Assembly (NCBI RefSeq): GCF_041200025.1
Contig: NZ_CP165628.1
Span: forward strand, 4,030,001 to 4,094,000
Direction: 5' to 3'
From: Rouxiella sp. WC2420
GTDB taxonomy: Bacteria > Pseudomonadota > Gammaproteobacteria > Enterobacterales > Enterobacteriaceae
Length of the DNA stretch: 64,000 nucleotides
Position numbers and translations under genes: made by a program. Numbering within the stretch: position 1 is the stretch's first letter; the number at the start of each line of letters is the position of its first letter. Positions 19,022 to 28,367 of this stretch are shown in pieces. A model generated the notes under the pieces. It had not been told where the DNA came from. It saw only the letters and a program-made list of their open reading frames with translations, and searched no databases.

Positions 19022-19105
19022 TTGGGTTGGGATGATGGTTGTGAACAGCCCACCGTTTTCATTAACGTGAATAGCATAGTGACAGGACTAAATCCGCATG
19101 ACTGA
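19022..19105 (+). CDS. uof: Possible uof leader peptide overlapping fur
   Basis: A frame of 27 codons plus stop starts at a TTG and ends in a TGA located at 19103-19105, eight bases inside fur, so ribosomes leaving it would be placed at the fur ATG. In E. coli a 28-codon ORF called uof has this position and couples fur translation to RyhB control. The C-terminal residues VNSIVTGLNPHD fit that role. The start codon and ribosome-binding site are weak and uncertain. Confidence 0.4.
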   Translation: MGWDDGCEQPTVFINVNSIVTGLNPHD

Positions 19106-19544
19106 CAACAACACCGCACTGAAGAAAGCCGGCTTAAAAGTCACGCTTCCACGCCTGAAAATTCTGGAAGTGTTGCAAGCTCCGGCAGGACATCACGTCA
19201 GTGCGGAAGATTTGTACAAAGAACTGATTGATATGGGCGAAGAGATTGGTCTTGCCACGGTTTACCGTGTTCTGAACCAATTTGACGACGCTGGCATTGT
19301 TACCCGTCACAATTTCGAAGGTGGCAAGTCAGTATTTGAGCTGACTCAGCAGCATCACCATGATCATTTAATCTGCCTCGATTGTGGACGCGTCATCGAA
19401 TTCCGTGATGAATACATCGAAGCTCGTCAGCGTGATATTGCCAAAGCTCATGGTATTAAATTGACTAACCACAGCCTTTATCTTTACGGACATTGCGAAA
19501 ACGGCAACTGCGTAGAAGATGAAACGCTGCACGGTAAAGGCTGA
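19098..19544 (+). CDS. fur: Ferric uptake regulator Fur
   Basis: The 148-residue protein has an N-terminal winged helix (KAGLKVTLPRLKILEVLQ, GLATVYRVLNQFDDAGIV) and a C-terminal metal-binding/dimerisation domain with QQHHHDHLICLDCG and CENGNC. These are the His cluster near residue 88 and Cys residues for zinc. It is the Fe(II)-dependent global repressor of iron uptake. A strong terminator follows, and the next gene glnS converges on it. Confidence 0.98.
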   Translation: MTDNNTALKKAGLKVTLPRLKILEVLQAPAGHHVSAEDLYKELIDMGEEIGLATVYRVLNQFDDAGIVTRHNFEGGKSVFELTQQHHHDHLICLDCGRVIEFRDEYIEARQRDIAKAHGIKLTNHSLYLYGHCENGNCVEDETLHGKG

Positions 19545-19596
19545 TTCCAGCCCGGACTTTTCTTTAAGGGATAATAGAAAAGCCCGTAAATAAAAT

Positions 19597-19620
19597 GACC
19601 GCTGAAAGGCGGTTTTTTTA
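19597..19620 (+). terminator. Terminator downstream of fur
   Basis: The stem ACCGC / GCGGT with loop TGAAAG is followed by seven T residues, about 50 bases past the fur stop. Confidence 0.85.
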
Positions 19621-19646
19621 TGGCTGAAATTTGGCAACGAGTACCA

Positions 19647-19682
19647 TAAAAAAACGCAGCCACAATGAGCTGCGTTTTTTAT
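19647..19682 (-). terminator. Bidirectional terminator between fur and glnS
   Basis: AAAAAACGCAGC and GCTGCGTTTTTT flank a short loop, giving T runs on both strands. On the minus strand it ends glnS, 20 bases past its stop. Confidence 0.85.
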
Positions 19683-19700
19683 TTTTGAGATACCGGGTTA

Positions 19701-21371
19701 TCAAGCGACTGGCTTGCTTTCCCAGTTGTCACGCAGACCAACAGTGCGGTTAAACACCAAATGCTCGGCGCTGGAGTAAGTGCTGTCGGCGCAGAAGTAA
19801 CCTTCGCGCTCAAACTGCAGGCTTACACCGGCTTCGGCATTCGCCAGGCCTGGTTCTACAAAACCGTTGGCGATAACCAGAGATTCCGGGTTAATGGTGG
19901 TCAGGAAGTCTTCAGCCTGTGCCGGGTTAGCCACGCTGAACAGACGATCGTACAGGCGGAACTCGGCAGGTTTTCCTTCACTGGCAGAAACCCAGTGGAT
20001 CACACCTTTGACTTTACGGCCATCGGCAGGATCTTTGCTCAGAGTATCAATGTCGTAGCTACAGAAAATCGTCGTCACGTTGCCTTCGGCATCTTTCTCG
20101 ATACGCTCGGCTTTGATGACATACGCGTTGCGCAGGCGAACTTCTTTGCCCAGCACCAGGCGTTTGTATTGCTTGTTGGCTTCCTCACGGAAATCCGCCT
20201 GATCGATAAAGATTTCAGCGGTAAACGGCACTTCACGAGAACCCATTTCTGGCTTGTTCGGGTGATTAGGCATTTTTACCCACTGAACCGCATCGCCGCT
20301 AAAGTTCTCAATGATCACTTTAACCGGATTGATTACCGCCATCGCGCGCGGAGCGTTTTCGTTGAGATCGTCACGGATACAAGATTCCAGCGCGGCCATT
20401 TCCACGTTGTTATCCTGCTTGGTCACGCCAATACGACGGCAGAACTCACGAATTGACGCTGAAGTGTAACCACGACGGCGCAGGCCAGAAACCGTTGGCA
20501 TACGCGGGTCATCCCAACCTTCGACAATCTTCTCGGTCACCAGCAGACTCAGCTTGCGCTTGGACATAATGGCGTATTCGAGATTCAGGCGCGAAAATTC
20601 GTACTGACGCGGATGACAGGGAATAGTGATGTTATCGAGCACCCAATCGTACAGACGGCGGTTGTCCTGGAATTCCAGAGTACACAGCGAGTGGGTGATC
20701 CCTTCCAGCGCATCGGAAATGCAATGGGTGAAATCGTACATCGGATAGATGCACCACTTGGTACCGGTTTGGTGGTGATCGGCAAACTTAATGCGATACA
20801 GCACCGGATCGCGCATCACGAAGAACGGCGAAGCCATGTCAATTTTCGCACGCAGGCAGGCGGTGCCTTCGGCAAAATCACCGTTGCGCATTTTGGCGAA
20901 CAGCTCGAGGTTCTCTTCCACGGTGCGATCGCGATACGGACTATTTTTGCCCGGCGCAGTCAGATTGCCGCGATACTCACGGATCTGCTCAGGAGACAGT
21001 TCGTCAACGTAAGCCAGACCTTTCTGGATCAGTTCAACCGCGTAATGATGCAGTTGGTCGAAGTAGTCGGAAGAGTAATGAACCTCGCCGCTCCACTCGA
21101 AGCCAAGCCATTGCACGTCTTTTTTGATCGACTCTACAAACTCGATATCTTCTTTTACCGGATTGGTGTCATCAAAACGCAGGTTGCATTGGCCCTGATA
21201 GTCTTGTGCGATGCCAAAGTTCAGGCAGATCGATTTTGCGTGGCCAATGTGCAGATAACCATTTGGCTCAGGCGGGAAACGGGTCACGATAGACGCGTGT
21301 TTTCCCGATGCCAGATCTTCATCAATAATCTGACGGATAAAATTTGTTGGGCGGGCTTCAGCCTCACTCAT
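19701..21371 (-). CDS. glnS: Glutaminyl-tRNA synthetase
   Basis: The 556-residue class I synthetase (E. coli 554) has the HIGH signature in [15 protein letters not shown] near residue 40 and the KMSKS-equivalent IMSKRKL near residue 270. The anticodon-binding beta-barrel domains make up the C-terminal half. It charges tRNA-Gln; three tRNA-Gln genes lie at 30.4-31 kb in this window. It is transcribed alone, with terminators on both sides. Confidence 0.98.
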   Translation of the reverse strand: MSEAEARPTNFIRQIIDEDLASGKHASIVTRFPPEPNGYLHIGHAKSICLNFGIAQDYQGQCNLRFDDTNPVKEDIEFVESIKKDVQWLGFEWSGEVHYSSDYFDQLHHYAVELIQKGLAYVDELSPEQIREYRGNLTAPGKNSPYRDRTVEENLELFAKMRNGDFAEGTACLRAKIDMASPFFVMRDPVLYRIKFADHHQTGTKWCIYPMYDFTHCISDALEGITHSLCTLEFQDNRRLYDWVLDNITIPCHPRQYEFSRLNLEYAIMSKRKLSLLVTEKIVEGWDDPRMPTVSGLRRRGYTSASIREFCRRIGVTKQDNNVEMAALESCIRDDLNENAPRAMAVINPVKVIIENFSGDAVQWVKMPNHPNKPEMGSREVPFTAEIFIDQADFREEANKQYKRLVLGKEVRLRNAYVIKAERIEKDAEGNVTTIFCSYDIDTLSKDPADGRKVKGVIHWVSASEGKPAEFRLYDRLFSVANPAQAEDFLTTINPESLVIANGFVEPGLANAEAGVSLQFEREGYFCADSTYSSAEHLVFNRTVGLRDNWESKPVA

Positions 21372-21517
21372 TGTTCAATTCCTCTACGCGAACGAAAGCT
21401 CGAAAGACTAACCGCATATGTTCCAACAAGCCACGCCGGGAAACAACCCTTAAGTGTTAAAATTGGATTTATTAAAATTATTTTTAGCGTAAATCAGCCA
21501 GTACAGCGGCAAAAAAA

Positions 21518-21556
21518 TAAAAAACGGGAAGAGATCGCTCTCTTCCCGCCTTTTTG
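21518..21556 (-). terminator. Terminator downstream of nagE
   Basis: The stem GGCGGGAAGAGA / TCTCTTCCCG is followed on the minus strand by T-rich sequence, about 20 bases past the nagE stop. Confidence 0.85.
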
Positions 21557-21575
21557 GCCCGCTAAAAGGGGCAGC

Positions 21576-23531
21576 TTATTTGGTTTGGATCTCGAACAGT
21601 TTGCTTTCGCCCGCGACTACCGAGCCACCCGCTAGCTGAGCCAACCCAGAGAAGTCTTCCATATTGCTGACCACGACCGGGCTTATCATCGAACGGGCAT
21701 TGCCGTTGAGATAGTCCAGATCCAGCTCAAGAACTGGCTGGCCTGCGCTGACTGTTGCGCCCTCTTCAACCAGGCGAGTAAAGCCCTGACCGTTGAGCGC
21801 GACAGTATCAAGACCAATATGGACCACCACTTCTGCACCCGCTTCGGTTTCCATACAGAAAGCGTGATTAGTGTTGAAGATCTTCACCACTACGCCGTTA
21901 GCCGGAGCTACCACCGTTTTACCCGTAGGACGGATCGCCAGACCCTCACCCACCGCGCCGCTGGCAAAGGCTTCATCCGGGACTTCAGACAAGACAATGA
22001 CTTCACCGGTAATTGGAGAAATCAGTGTTTCCAGAGTCACTTTCGGGCCATTTGGCACTGCCTGAGGTTTAAAATCAGTGACTGTTGCCGACGTTGGCGC
22101 CTGAGTGGCCGTTGCAGCAATCGGTCCTGAAGTCAGCACGGTGCGCATGGCTCCGGCAATACTTTCTGCGCGAGTACCGACAATCACCTGCACAGTTTGC
22201 TTGTTCAAACGAATAACGCCCGACGCGCCAAGCCGCTTGGCCAAAGAATCGTTAACCAGCGACGAGTCTTTAACGTTAAGACGCAGGCGGGTAATACAGG
22301 CGTCGATACCTTTAAGGTTGTCAGAACCGCCCAATGCGCCAATGTAGTTCAACGCGAGTTGGTTCATTCCCTCTTCAGTATTGCTGTTACTTTCCTGAAT
22401 ACCCTGATCGGCAAGGTTATCTTCACGCCCCGGGGTTTTCAGATTGAACGCACGAATAATTACGCTGAACAGCACAAAGTAGACAATGAAGAAGATCACG
22501 CCGAGCACCAGCAGCATCCAGACATTTTTGCTGGCCGCAGGCAGGTTGTACATCAACGCGTAGTCAATGGCGCCCGCAGAGAAGGAGAAGCCCGCATGAA
22601 TGCCAAGAGCCGTGGCGATATACAGGCTGATGCCGGTCAAAATGGCGTGAACCAGATACAGCAGCGGTGCCAGGAACATGAACAGGAATTCCAGCGGCTC
22701 GGTCACGCCGGTCAGGAACGCGGTAAGGGCCACCGACAGCAGCATACCGCCGACTACCGGACGACGCTCTTTCGGCGCTGCAAAGTACATTGCGAAGGCC
22801 GCGCCAGGCAGACCAAACATCATGATCGGGAAGAAGCCGGACATAAACATGCCCGCCGTGCCGTCACCCGCGTAGAAGCGATTGATGTCACCGTGGAATA
22901 CCGCTCCCGCTGCGTTGGTATAATCACCAATCTGGAACCAGGCAATGGTATTGAGCACCTGATGCAAACCGGTTGGGATCAGCAGTCGGTTAACGAAACC
23001 AAATATACCGGCACCAAATGCGCCAGCGCCGACAATCCACTCACCGCCCGCGCGGATAGCGTCCTGCACCGGAGGCCAGACGTAACCAAAAATTGCTGCC
23101 AAAATAAGACAGAAAAAACCGGTCGCGATAGGAACAAAGCGTTTACCGCCGAAGAAGCTCAGGAAGTCCGGCAATTTGATATCGGACCAACGGTTATACA
23201 CCATCCCGCCGACCAAACCGCTGATAATCCCCGCCAGCACGCCCATATTGATTGCCGGGTTGATGGTAATCATTGCTTTAGTCAGAATGAAATAACCAAT
23301 GCCGCCTGCCAGTGCCGCAGCCCCTGCGCTGTCTTTAGACCAGCTGGAAGCCACGCCAATTGCGAAAATCAGTGCCAGATTATCAAAAATCCCGCCACCG
23401 GCCTGCGCGATAAAAGGCATATTGAGGAGGTCAGGTTGACCAAAACGCAGCAACAGCGCTGCAACGGGTAGTACAGCTATCGGCAGTTGAAGCGCTCTGC
23501 CTAAACGTTGAAAGAAGCCAAGAATATTCAC
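21576..23531 (-). CDS. nagE: N-acetylglucosamine-specific PTS enzyme IICBA
   Basis: The 651-residue fused permease matches E. coli NagE (648). The EIIC domain has about ten membrane segments (residues 1-370), including the sugar-site region GVTEPLEFLFMFLAP. EIIB has the phospho-Cys in DACITRLRL near residue 412, and EIIA has the phospho-His in VVHIGLDTVAL near residue 570. It imports GlcNAc as GlcNAc-6-phosphate, taking phosphate from HPr. It is divergent from nagBACD across a shared control region, the arrangement that allows NagC looping in E. coli. Confidence 0.97.
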   Translation of the reverse strand: MNILGFFQRLGRALQLPIAVLPVAALLLRFGQPDLLNMPFIAQAGGGIFDNLALIFAIGVASSWSKDSAGAAALAGGIGYFILTKAMITINPAINMGVLAGIISGLVGGMVYNRWSDIKLPDFLSFFGGKRFVPIATGFFCLILAAIFGYVWPPVQDAIRAGGEWIVGAGAFGAGIFGFVNRLLIPTGLHQVLNTIAWFQIGDYTNAAGAVFHGDINRFYAGDGTAGMFMSGFFPIMMFGLPGAAFAMYFAAPKERRPVVGGMLLSVALTAFLTGVTEPLEFLFMFLAPLLYLVHAILTGISLYIATALGIHAGFSFSAGAIDYALMYNLPAASKNVWMLLVLGVIFFIVYFVLFSVIIRAFNLKTPGREDNLADQGIQESNSNTEEGMNQLALNYIGALGGSDNLKGIDACITRLRLNVKDSSLVNDSLAKRLGASGVIRLNKQTVQVIVGTRAESIAGAMRTVLTSGPIAATATQAPTSATVTDFKPQAVPNGPKVTLETLISPITGEVIVLSEVPDEAFASGAVGEGLAIRPTGKTVVAPANGVVVKIFNTNHAFCMETEAGAEVVVHIGLDTVALNGQGFTRLVEEGATVSAGQPVLELDLDYLNGNARSMISPVVVSNMEDFSGLAQLAGGSVVAGESKLFEIQTK

Positions 23532-23668
23532 TTATCCCCCTATTCGCCTGTAGACGAATCACCAAAGTAGTTTAATTAGAATGTTGTACTACCTGTCGTA
23601 AAAACTGCCTGTCTTAAAAACTGCTCGATACCTGACTCGGCAAAGTCATACCGCGCAGTGTAAAAAAA

Positions 23669-23689
23669 TTAATTCGTATCGCAAATTAA
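23669..23689. promoter_or_regulatory. NagC-like operator near nagE
   Basis: This AT-rich imperfect palindrome has arms TTAATTCG and GCAAATTAA around a short centre. It fits the form of known NagC sites (A/T arms, central C/G steps). Confidence 0.6.
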
Positions 23690-23701
23690 AAGCACGTTAT
23701 T

Positions 23702-23717
23702 TGTGATTATTATCACC
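23702..23717. promoter_or_regulatory. CRP-cAMP binding site
   Basis: TGTGATTATTATCACC fits the CRP half-sites TGTGA-N6-TCAC(A). It lies between the two NagC-like boxes, as in the E. coli nag control region. Confidence 0.75.
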
Positions 23718-23762
23718 AAAATTGGGTCTTAACAAGCCATAATGCTAGTCATTACCCGAAAC

Positions 23763-23783
23763 TTATTTTATTATAAAAAATAT
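23763..23783. promoter_or_regulatory. Possible second NagC-like operator near nagB
   Basis: TTATTTTA and AAAAAATA arms flank a short centre in the nagB-proximal half. It is less symmetrical than the nagE-proximal box and could be simple AT-richness. Confidence 0.4.
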
Positions 23784-23928
23784 CCAGACGGCATGATGCC
23801 GATCATCGGTGTTAATCAGGCAAGTGTAAAGTCACAACCGATTACGCCAGAAGCAACTGATTCTTTATCCAGCGCCCGCAGCGGTGGATACTCACAATAT
23901 ACAAACAATTTTAACTTAGAGGTGCGTG

Positions 23929-24729
23929 ATGAGACTAATTCCCCTGAATAATCCCACTGAAGTTGGTAAATGGGCGGCGCGTCATATTGTTCAACGTATC
24001 AATGCGTTCAAGCCCACCGCCGAACGTCCGTTTGTATTAGGTTTGCCGACAGGTGGCACGCCGCTGGAAGCGTATAAACATCTTGTTGCTATGCATAAAG
24101 CAGGCCAAGTCAGCTTTGAAAACGTGGTAACCTTTAACATGGATGAATATGTCGGGTTGCCGCAAGAACACCCAGAGAGCTACCACACATTCATGTATCG
24201 AAATTTCTTCGATCACGTTGATATTAAGCAGGAAAACATTAATCTGTTAAACGGCAACGCCGCCGATGTAGATGAAGAGTGCCGTCAATACGAAGCAAAA
24301 ATAAAGTCTTACGGTAAAATCAACCTGTTCATGGGCGGTGTTGGCAACGACGGGCACATTGCTTTCAACGAACCGGCTTCATCCCTGGCCTCTCGCACGC
24401 GCATCAAAACGCTGACCCACGATACTCGTATCGCTAACTCACGTTTCTTTGATAACGACGTTTCTCAGGTTCCTAAATTTGCCCTGACCGTTGGCGTAGG
24501 CACGCTGCTGGATGCCGAAGAAGTAATGATTCTAGTGACGGGTCACGCCAAGGCGCAGGCGCTGGAAGCCGCCGTGCAAGGCAACGTAAACCACATGTGG
24601 ACCATCAGCTGCCTGCAATTACATGCCAAAGCGGTCATCGTTTGCGACGAACCCGCCACCATGGAATTGAAAGTAAAAACGGTTAAATATTTCCGCGAGC
24701 TAGAAATGGAAAACATGAAAGGCCTGTAA
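23929..24729 (+). CDS. nagB: Glucosamine-6-phosphate deaminase
   Basis: The 266-residue protein equals E. coli NagB in length. Catalytic Asp72 lies in NMDEYVGL; His143 and Glu148 lie in [17 protein letters not shown]. The phosphate loop is GLPTGGTP. It converts GlcN-6-P to fructose-6-P and ammonia. The ATG at 23929 aligns exactly with the family start and is preceded by AGAGGTG. It is first in nagBAC-nagD. Confidence 0.97.
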   Translation: MRLIPLNNPTEVGKWAARHIVQRINAFKPTAERPFVLGLPTGGTPLEAYKHLVAMHKAGQVSFENVVTFNMDEYVGLPQEHPESYHTFMYRNFFDHVDIKQENINLLNGNAADVDEECRQYEAKIKSYGKINLFMGGVGNDGHIAFNEPASSLASRTRIKTLTHDTRIANSRFFDNDVSQVPKFALTVGVGTLLDAEEVMILVTGHAKAQALEAAVQGNVNHMWTISCLQLHAKAVIVCDEPATMELKVKTVKYFRELEMENMKGL

Positions 24730-24795
24730 TTAAACAATGCCGAACAAATAAATACGCAGTTGTAGCGCCAAGAATCAAGGGAAAAGGAGGGAGTG

Positions 24796-25935
24796 ATGTT
24801 TGCATTGGTAGAGGGTCGGATCTATACCGGCCATGATATTCTCGATAACCACGCCGTGGTAATTGCCGACGGGCTGATCCACTCTGTTTGCCCCATTGAA
24901 GAATTGCCTGCTGGCATCGAAACCCGCAGCCTGCAAGGTGCAATTTTGGCTCCCGGCTTTATTGACCTTCAGCTTAACGGCTGCGGCGGTGTGCAGTTTA
25001 ATGATTCCCTCGAGGCGATTTCCGTTAAAACGCTGGAAATCATGCAGGCTGCCAACGAAAAATCCGGCTGTACCAGTTATTTACCGACGCTAATCACCTG
25101 TAGCGATGACTACATGAAGCACGGCATCAAGGTGATGCGCGAGTATCTGGCGAAATATCCTCATCAGGCGCTGGGACTGCATCTCGAAGGGCCTTATCTG
25201 AGCGTCGAGAAAAAAGGCACGCATAATCCGGCATTTATTCGTAAACCAGACGCCGCGATGATCGATTACATTTGTGCCAACGCAGACGTGATCACCAAAA
25301 TCACGCTGGCCCCGGAACAAGTAGATGCCCACTTTATTCGTCAGCTCACCGAGGCTGGAATTATTGTTTCGGCGGGGCACTCCAACTCGAGCTATGAGCA
25401 GGCGCGTGACGGTTTTGCTGCCGGTATCAGCTTTGCCACCCACTTATATAATGCCATGCCACCGATTTCAGGACGTCAGCCGGGCCTGATGGGGGCCATT
25501 TTCGATACCCCTGAAGTTTACACCGGCATTATTGTCGATGGGCTTCACGTGGCCTGGCCTAGCATACGCAACGCCAAGAAACTCAAGGGCGAAAAACTGG
25601 TTCTTGTGACCGACGCCACTGCGCCGGCAGGTGCCGACATTGAAGAGTTCATTTTTGCTGGTAAAACAATATACTATCGAGATGGTCTTTGTGTGGATGA
25701 AAATGGCACGCTGAGCGGTTCTGCGTTGACGATGATCCAGGCCGTGCAAAACAGCGTTGAACATGTAGGGATACCGTTAGACGAAGCGCTGCGCATGGCC
25801 GCACTTTATCCGGCTCGCGCAATCGGTGTAGAAAGCACACTGGGCAGCATTGAAGCAGGGAAAGTGGCTAATCTGACAGCCTTTACCCACGACTTCAAAA
25901 TAACAAAAACGCTCGTCAACGGTGACGAGGTGTAA
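24796..25935 (+). CDS. nagA: N-acetylglucosamine-6-phosphate deacetylase
   Basis: The 379-residue amidohydrolase has metal and catalytic residues in [28 protein letters not shown] and VTDATAPAG. It removes acetate from GlcNAc-6-P, giving the NagB substrate, and controls the level of the NagC inducer. The ATG at 24796 has GGAGGGA close upstream; a GTG one codon earlier is the alternative. It lies 66 bases after nagB. Confidence 0.96.
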   Translation: MFALVEGRIYTGHDILDNHAVVIADGLIHSVCPIEELPAGIETRSLQGAILAPGFIDLQLNGCGGVQFNDSLEAISVKTLEIMQAANEKSGCTSYLPTLITCSDDYMKHGIKVMREYLAKYPHQALGLHLEGPYLSVEKKGTHNPAFIRKPDAAMIDYICANADVITKITLAPEQVDAHFIRQLTEAGIIVSAGHSNSSYEQARDGFAAGISFATHLYNAMPPISGRQPGLMGAIFDTPEVYTGIIVDGLHVAWPSIRNAKKLKGEKLVLVTDATAPAGADIEEFIFAGKTIYYRDGLCVDENGTLSGSALTMIQAVQNSVEHVGIPLDEALRMAALYPARAIGVESTLGSIEAGKVANLTAFTHDFKITKTLVNGDEV

Positions 25936-25951
25936 CAGCAGAGAGCAATGG

Positions 25952-27181
25952 ATGAACACAGGCGGGCAGGCACAAATCGGTAACGTTGATCTGGTTAAGC
26001 AGTTAAACGGCGCTGCCGTTTATCGCCTAATTGACCAGCAAGGCCCCATTTCACGGATACAAATCGCGGAACTGAGCCAGCTAGCCCCCGCCAGCGTAAC
26101 CAAAATCTCTCGCCAGCTGCTTGAGCGAGGCCTGATCAAAGAAGTCGATCAACAGGCCTCGACCGGCGGCAGGCGCGCTATCTCAATCATTACCGAAACT
26201 CGCCCTTTCCAGACCGTGGCCGTTCGCCTCGGCCGTAACGACGCTACCCTAACGCTGTACGATTTGAGCGCCAAAGTTCTGTCCGAGCAGCATTACCCTC
26301 TGCCGGAGCGCACCCAGGAAACGTTGGAAAACGCGCTGATCGCCGCGATCACCCATTTTATGGAATTAACTCAGCGCAAGATCCGTGAACTGATTGCTAT
26401 CTCGGTGATCCTGCCAGGATTAGTTGATCCGGTTAAAGGTATTGTGCGTTATATGCCGCATATCAGCGTGCATAACTGGAAACTGGTGGATATTCTCGAA
26501 GCTAAATTCGCGGTGACTAGCTTCGTGGGCCACGATATTCGCAGTCTGGCGCTGGCAGAGCACTACTTTGGTGCGACACGCGATTGCCAAGACTCTATTT
26601 TGGTTCGTCTGCATCGTGGAACCGGCGCCGGTATTCTGGTAAACGGGCAGATTTTCCTCGGCAGCAACGGTAACGTCGGTGAAATCGGCCATATTCAAGT
26701 CGATCCCCTCGGTGAACGCTGCCACTGCGGCAACTTTGGCTGTCTCGAAACTATCGCGGCCAATTCGGCGATTGAAAATCGGGTGCGTAACCTCTTAACA
26801 CAGGGCTATCCGAGTAAGCTGACGCTGGATGACTGCACCATCGGCAGCATTTGCAAGGCCGCCAATCGCGGCGATCAGCTGGCCTGCGAGGTTATTGAAT
26901 TTGTGGGCCGTCATCTGGGTAAAAGCATCGCCATCGCTATTAACCTGTTTAACCCACAGAAAGTCGTGATTGCGGGCGAGATAACCGAGGCAGATAAAAT
27001 CCTGCTGCCCGCGCTGCAAAGCTGCATCAATGCTCAGGTACTGAAAGATTTCCGCCGTAACCTGCCCATTGTGACCTCGGAGCTGAATCATCGCTCGGCC
27101 ATTGGGGCTTTTGCGCTGGTCAAACGCGCCATGCTCAATGGCGTCTTGCTACAGCGCCTGTTGGAAAATTCGGCCCAATAA
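25952..27181 (+). CDS. nagC: NagC, ROK-family repressor of the nag regulon
   Basis: The 409-residue protein matches E. coli NagC (406). The N-terminal helix-turn-helix includes ISRIQIAELSQLAPASVTKI. The ROK domain contains GTGAGILVNG and the zinc-binding signature CHCGNFGCLE. It represses nagE and nagBACD until GlcNAc-6-P binds. The ATG at 25952 aligns with the E. coli start. Confidence 0.96.
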   Translation: MNTGGQAQIGNVDLVKQLNGAAVYRLIDQQGPISRIQIAELSQLAPASVTKISRQLLERGLIKEVDQQASTGGRRAISIITETRPFQTVAVRLGRNDATLTLYDLSAKVLSEQHYPLPERTQETLENALIAAITHFMELTQRKIRELIAISVILPGLVDPVKGIVRYMPHISVHNWKLVDILEAKFAVTSFVGHDIRSLALAEHYFGATRDCQDSILVRLHRGTGAGILVNGQIFLGSNGNVGEIGHIQVDPLGERCHCGNFGCLETIAANSAIENRVRNLLTQGYPSKLTLDDCTIGSICKAANRGDQLACEVIEFVGRHLGKSIAIAINLFNPQKVVIAGEITEADKILLPALQSCINAQVLKDFRRNLPIVTSELNHRSAIGAFALVKRAMLNGVLLQRLLENSAQ

Positions 27182-27194
27182 TCAACCTCTTCGC

Positions 27195-27224
27195 TACCCC
27201 GCCATCTGCCAGATAGCGGGGTTT
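27195..27224 (+). terminator. Stem-loop between nagC and nagD
   Basis: ACCCCGC pairs with GCGGGGT, with an inner ATCT/AGAT pairing, followed by only three T residues. It may be a weak terminator or processing site that lowers nagD expression relative to nagBAC. Confidence 0.5.
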
Positions 27225-27263
27225 AGCCTATTGCATTAACGATGCAAGGACGGATAAATCATC

Positions 27264-28016
27264 ATGGCTATTAAAAATGTAATTTGCGATATCGACGGCG
27301 TACTCCTGCATGACAATACGCCAGTGCCGGGCGCGGACCTGTTTCTGGCCCGCATTCAGGAACAGAAAATGCCGCTGGTTATCCTTACCAACTACCCTTC
27401 CCAAACGGCTCAAGATCTCTCAAATCGCTTTGCGGCAGCAGGATTGGAGGTGCCGGAAAGCGCTTTCTTTACCTCGGCAATGGCCACGGCAGATTTCCTC
27501 AAGCGTCAGGAAGGTAAAAAAGCCTATGTGATCGGCGAGGGGGCACTCATTCATGAACTGTACAATGCCGGTTTTACCATTACCGATATCAATCCTGACT
27601 TCGTGATCGTCGGCGAAACACGGTCATATAACTGGGATATGATGCATAAAGCGGCCTATTTTGTCGCCAACGGCGCTCGCTTTATTGCCACTAATCCCGA
27701 CTATCACGGGCACGGTTTTGTGCCCGCCTGTGGCGCGCTCTGCGCACCGATTGAAAAAATAACTGGCCGCAAGCCATTCGTGGTCGGTAAGCCAAGCCCG
27801 TGGATTATCCGCTCTGCGCTCAACAAAATGCAGGCACATTCCGAAGATACAGTGATCGTCGGGGATAACCTGCGTACCGATATTCTGGCCGGATTTCAGG
27901 CCGGACTGGAAACCATTCTGGTGTTGACCGGGGTTTCGACGTTAAACGACGTAGAAAATATGCCGTTCCGCCCGACCTGGATTTACCCTTCCGTTGCCGA
28001 TATCGACGTAATCTAA
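27264..28016 (+). CDS. nagD: NagD/UmpH, HAD-family nucleotide phosphatase
   Basis: The 250-residue protein equals E. coli NagD (UmpH) in length. HAD motif I is CDIDGVLL, motif II VILTNYPSQT, the Lys motif lies in VGKPSPWI, and motif IV is VGDNLRTDI. It dephosphorylates UMP and other nucleoside monophosphates. Despite its place in the nag operon it is not needed for GlcNAc use. Confidence 0.96.
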   Translation: MAIKNVICDIDGVLLHDNTPVPGADLFLARIQEQKMPLVILTNYPSQTAQDLSNRFAAAGLEVPESAFFTSAMATADFLKRQEGKKAYVIGEGALIHELYNAGFTITDINPDFVIVGETRSYNWDMMHKAAYFVANGARFIATNPDYHGHGFVPACGALCAPIEKITGRKPFVVGKPSPWIIRSALNKMQAHSEDTVIVGDNLRTDILAGFQAGLETILVLTGVSTLNDVENMPFRPTWIYPSVADIDVI

Positions 28017-28037
28017 TCTCAACCTTGTGCTTTGAGA

Positions 28038-28070
28038 AAAATGCCCGCCTCAAAAACGGGCATTTTTTCT
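28038..28070 (+). terminator. Terminator of the nag operon
   Basis: AAATGCCCG / CGGGCATTT with loop CCTCAAAAA is followed by a T run, 20-odd bases after nagD. Confidence 0.9.
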
Positions 28071-28367
28071 TTCCATAATAATTAGCTGCATCCTTTGAGT
28101 GCAGCCCCTCGCGCAGTGCCGTTTTTTGACGATTCAATAATTTTAACCCCCATAAACTGGCAATCCGTCAATAAACGTAGAGGGTCAACCAACTATTTTT
28201 CAAACAATCACTAAATTACTTGCAAAGGATCGCGCTTTTACGCATTTTCATTATCAGAGACGCAGTGAAGTCCGATAAATAATGTGAATTCGGCAACGCC
28301 GCACAAACAAACACTGGTTATGCAAAACAACATCACCGCCTGAGAAAAAGCCGTTAGGGAGAGTAAT
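28071..28367 (+). promoter_or_regulatory. Upstream region of asnB
   Basis: This stretch of about 300 bases after the nag terminator has no gene I can support. It is AT-rich near 28190-28220 and presumably holds the asnB promoter. GGGAGAG lies just before the asnB ATG. No operator was recognised with confidence. Confidence 0.5.

Larger units (their letters stand above)
23532..23928. promoter_or_regulatory. Divergent nagE-nagB control region
   Basis: This 397-base gap without genes holds the two divergent promoters. It contains a good CRP site and two NagC-like boxes (listed separately). The architecture follows E. coli, where NagC binds sites at nagE and nagB and forms a loop relieved by GlcNAc-6-P. 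Confidence 0.8.

Noticed and set aside
22197-23471. 424-codon open frame opposite nagE
   Set aside because: It is antisense to a well-supported gene, its composition (His/Gln/Arg-rich) reflects the complement of a membrane protein gene, and it has no start support.
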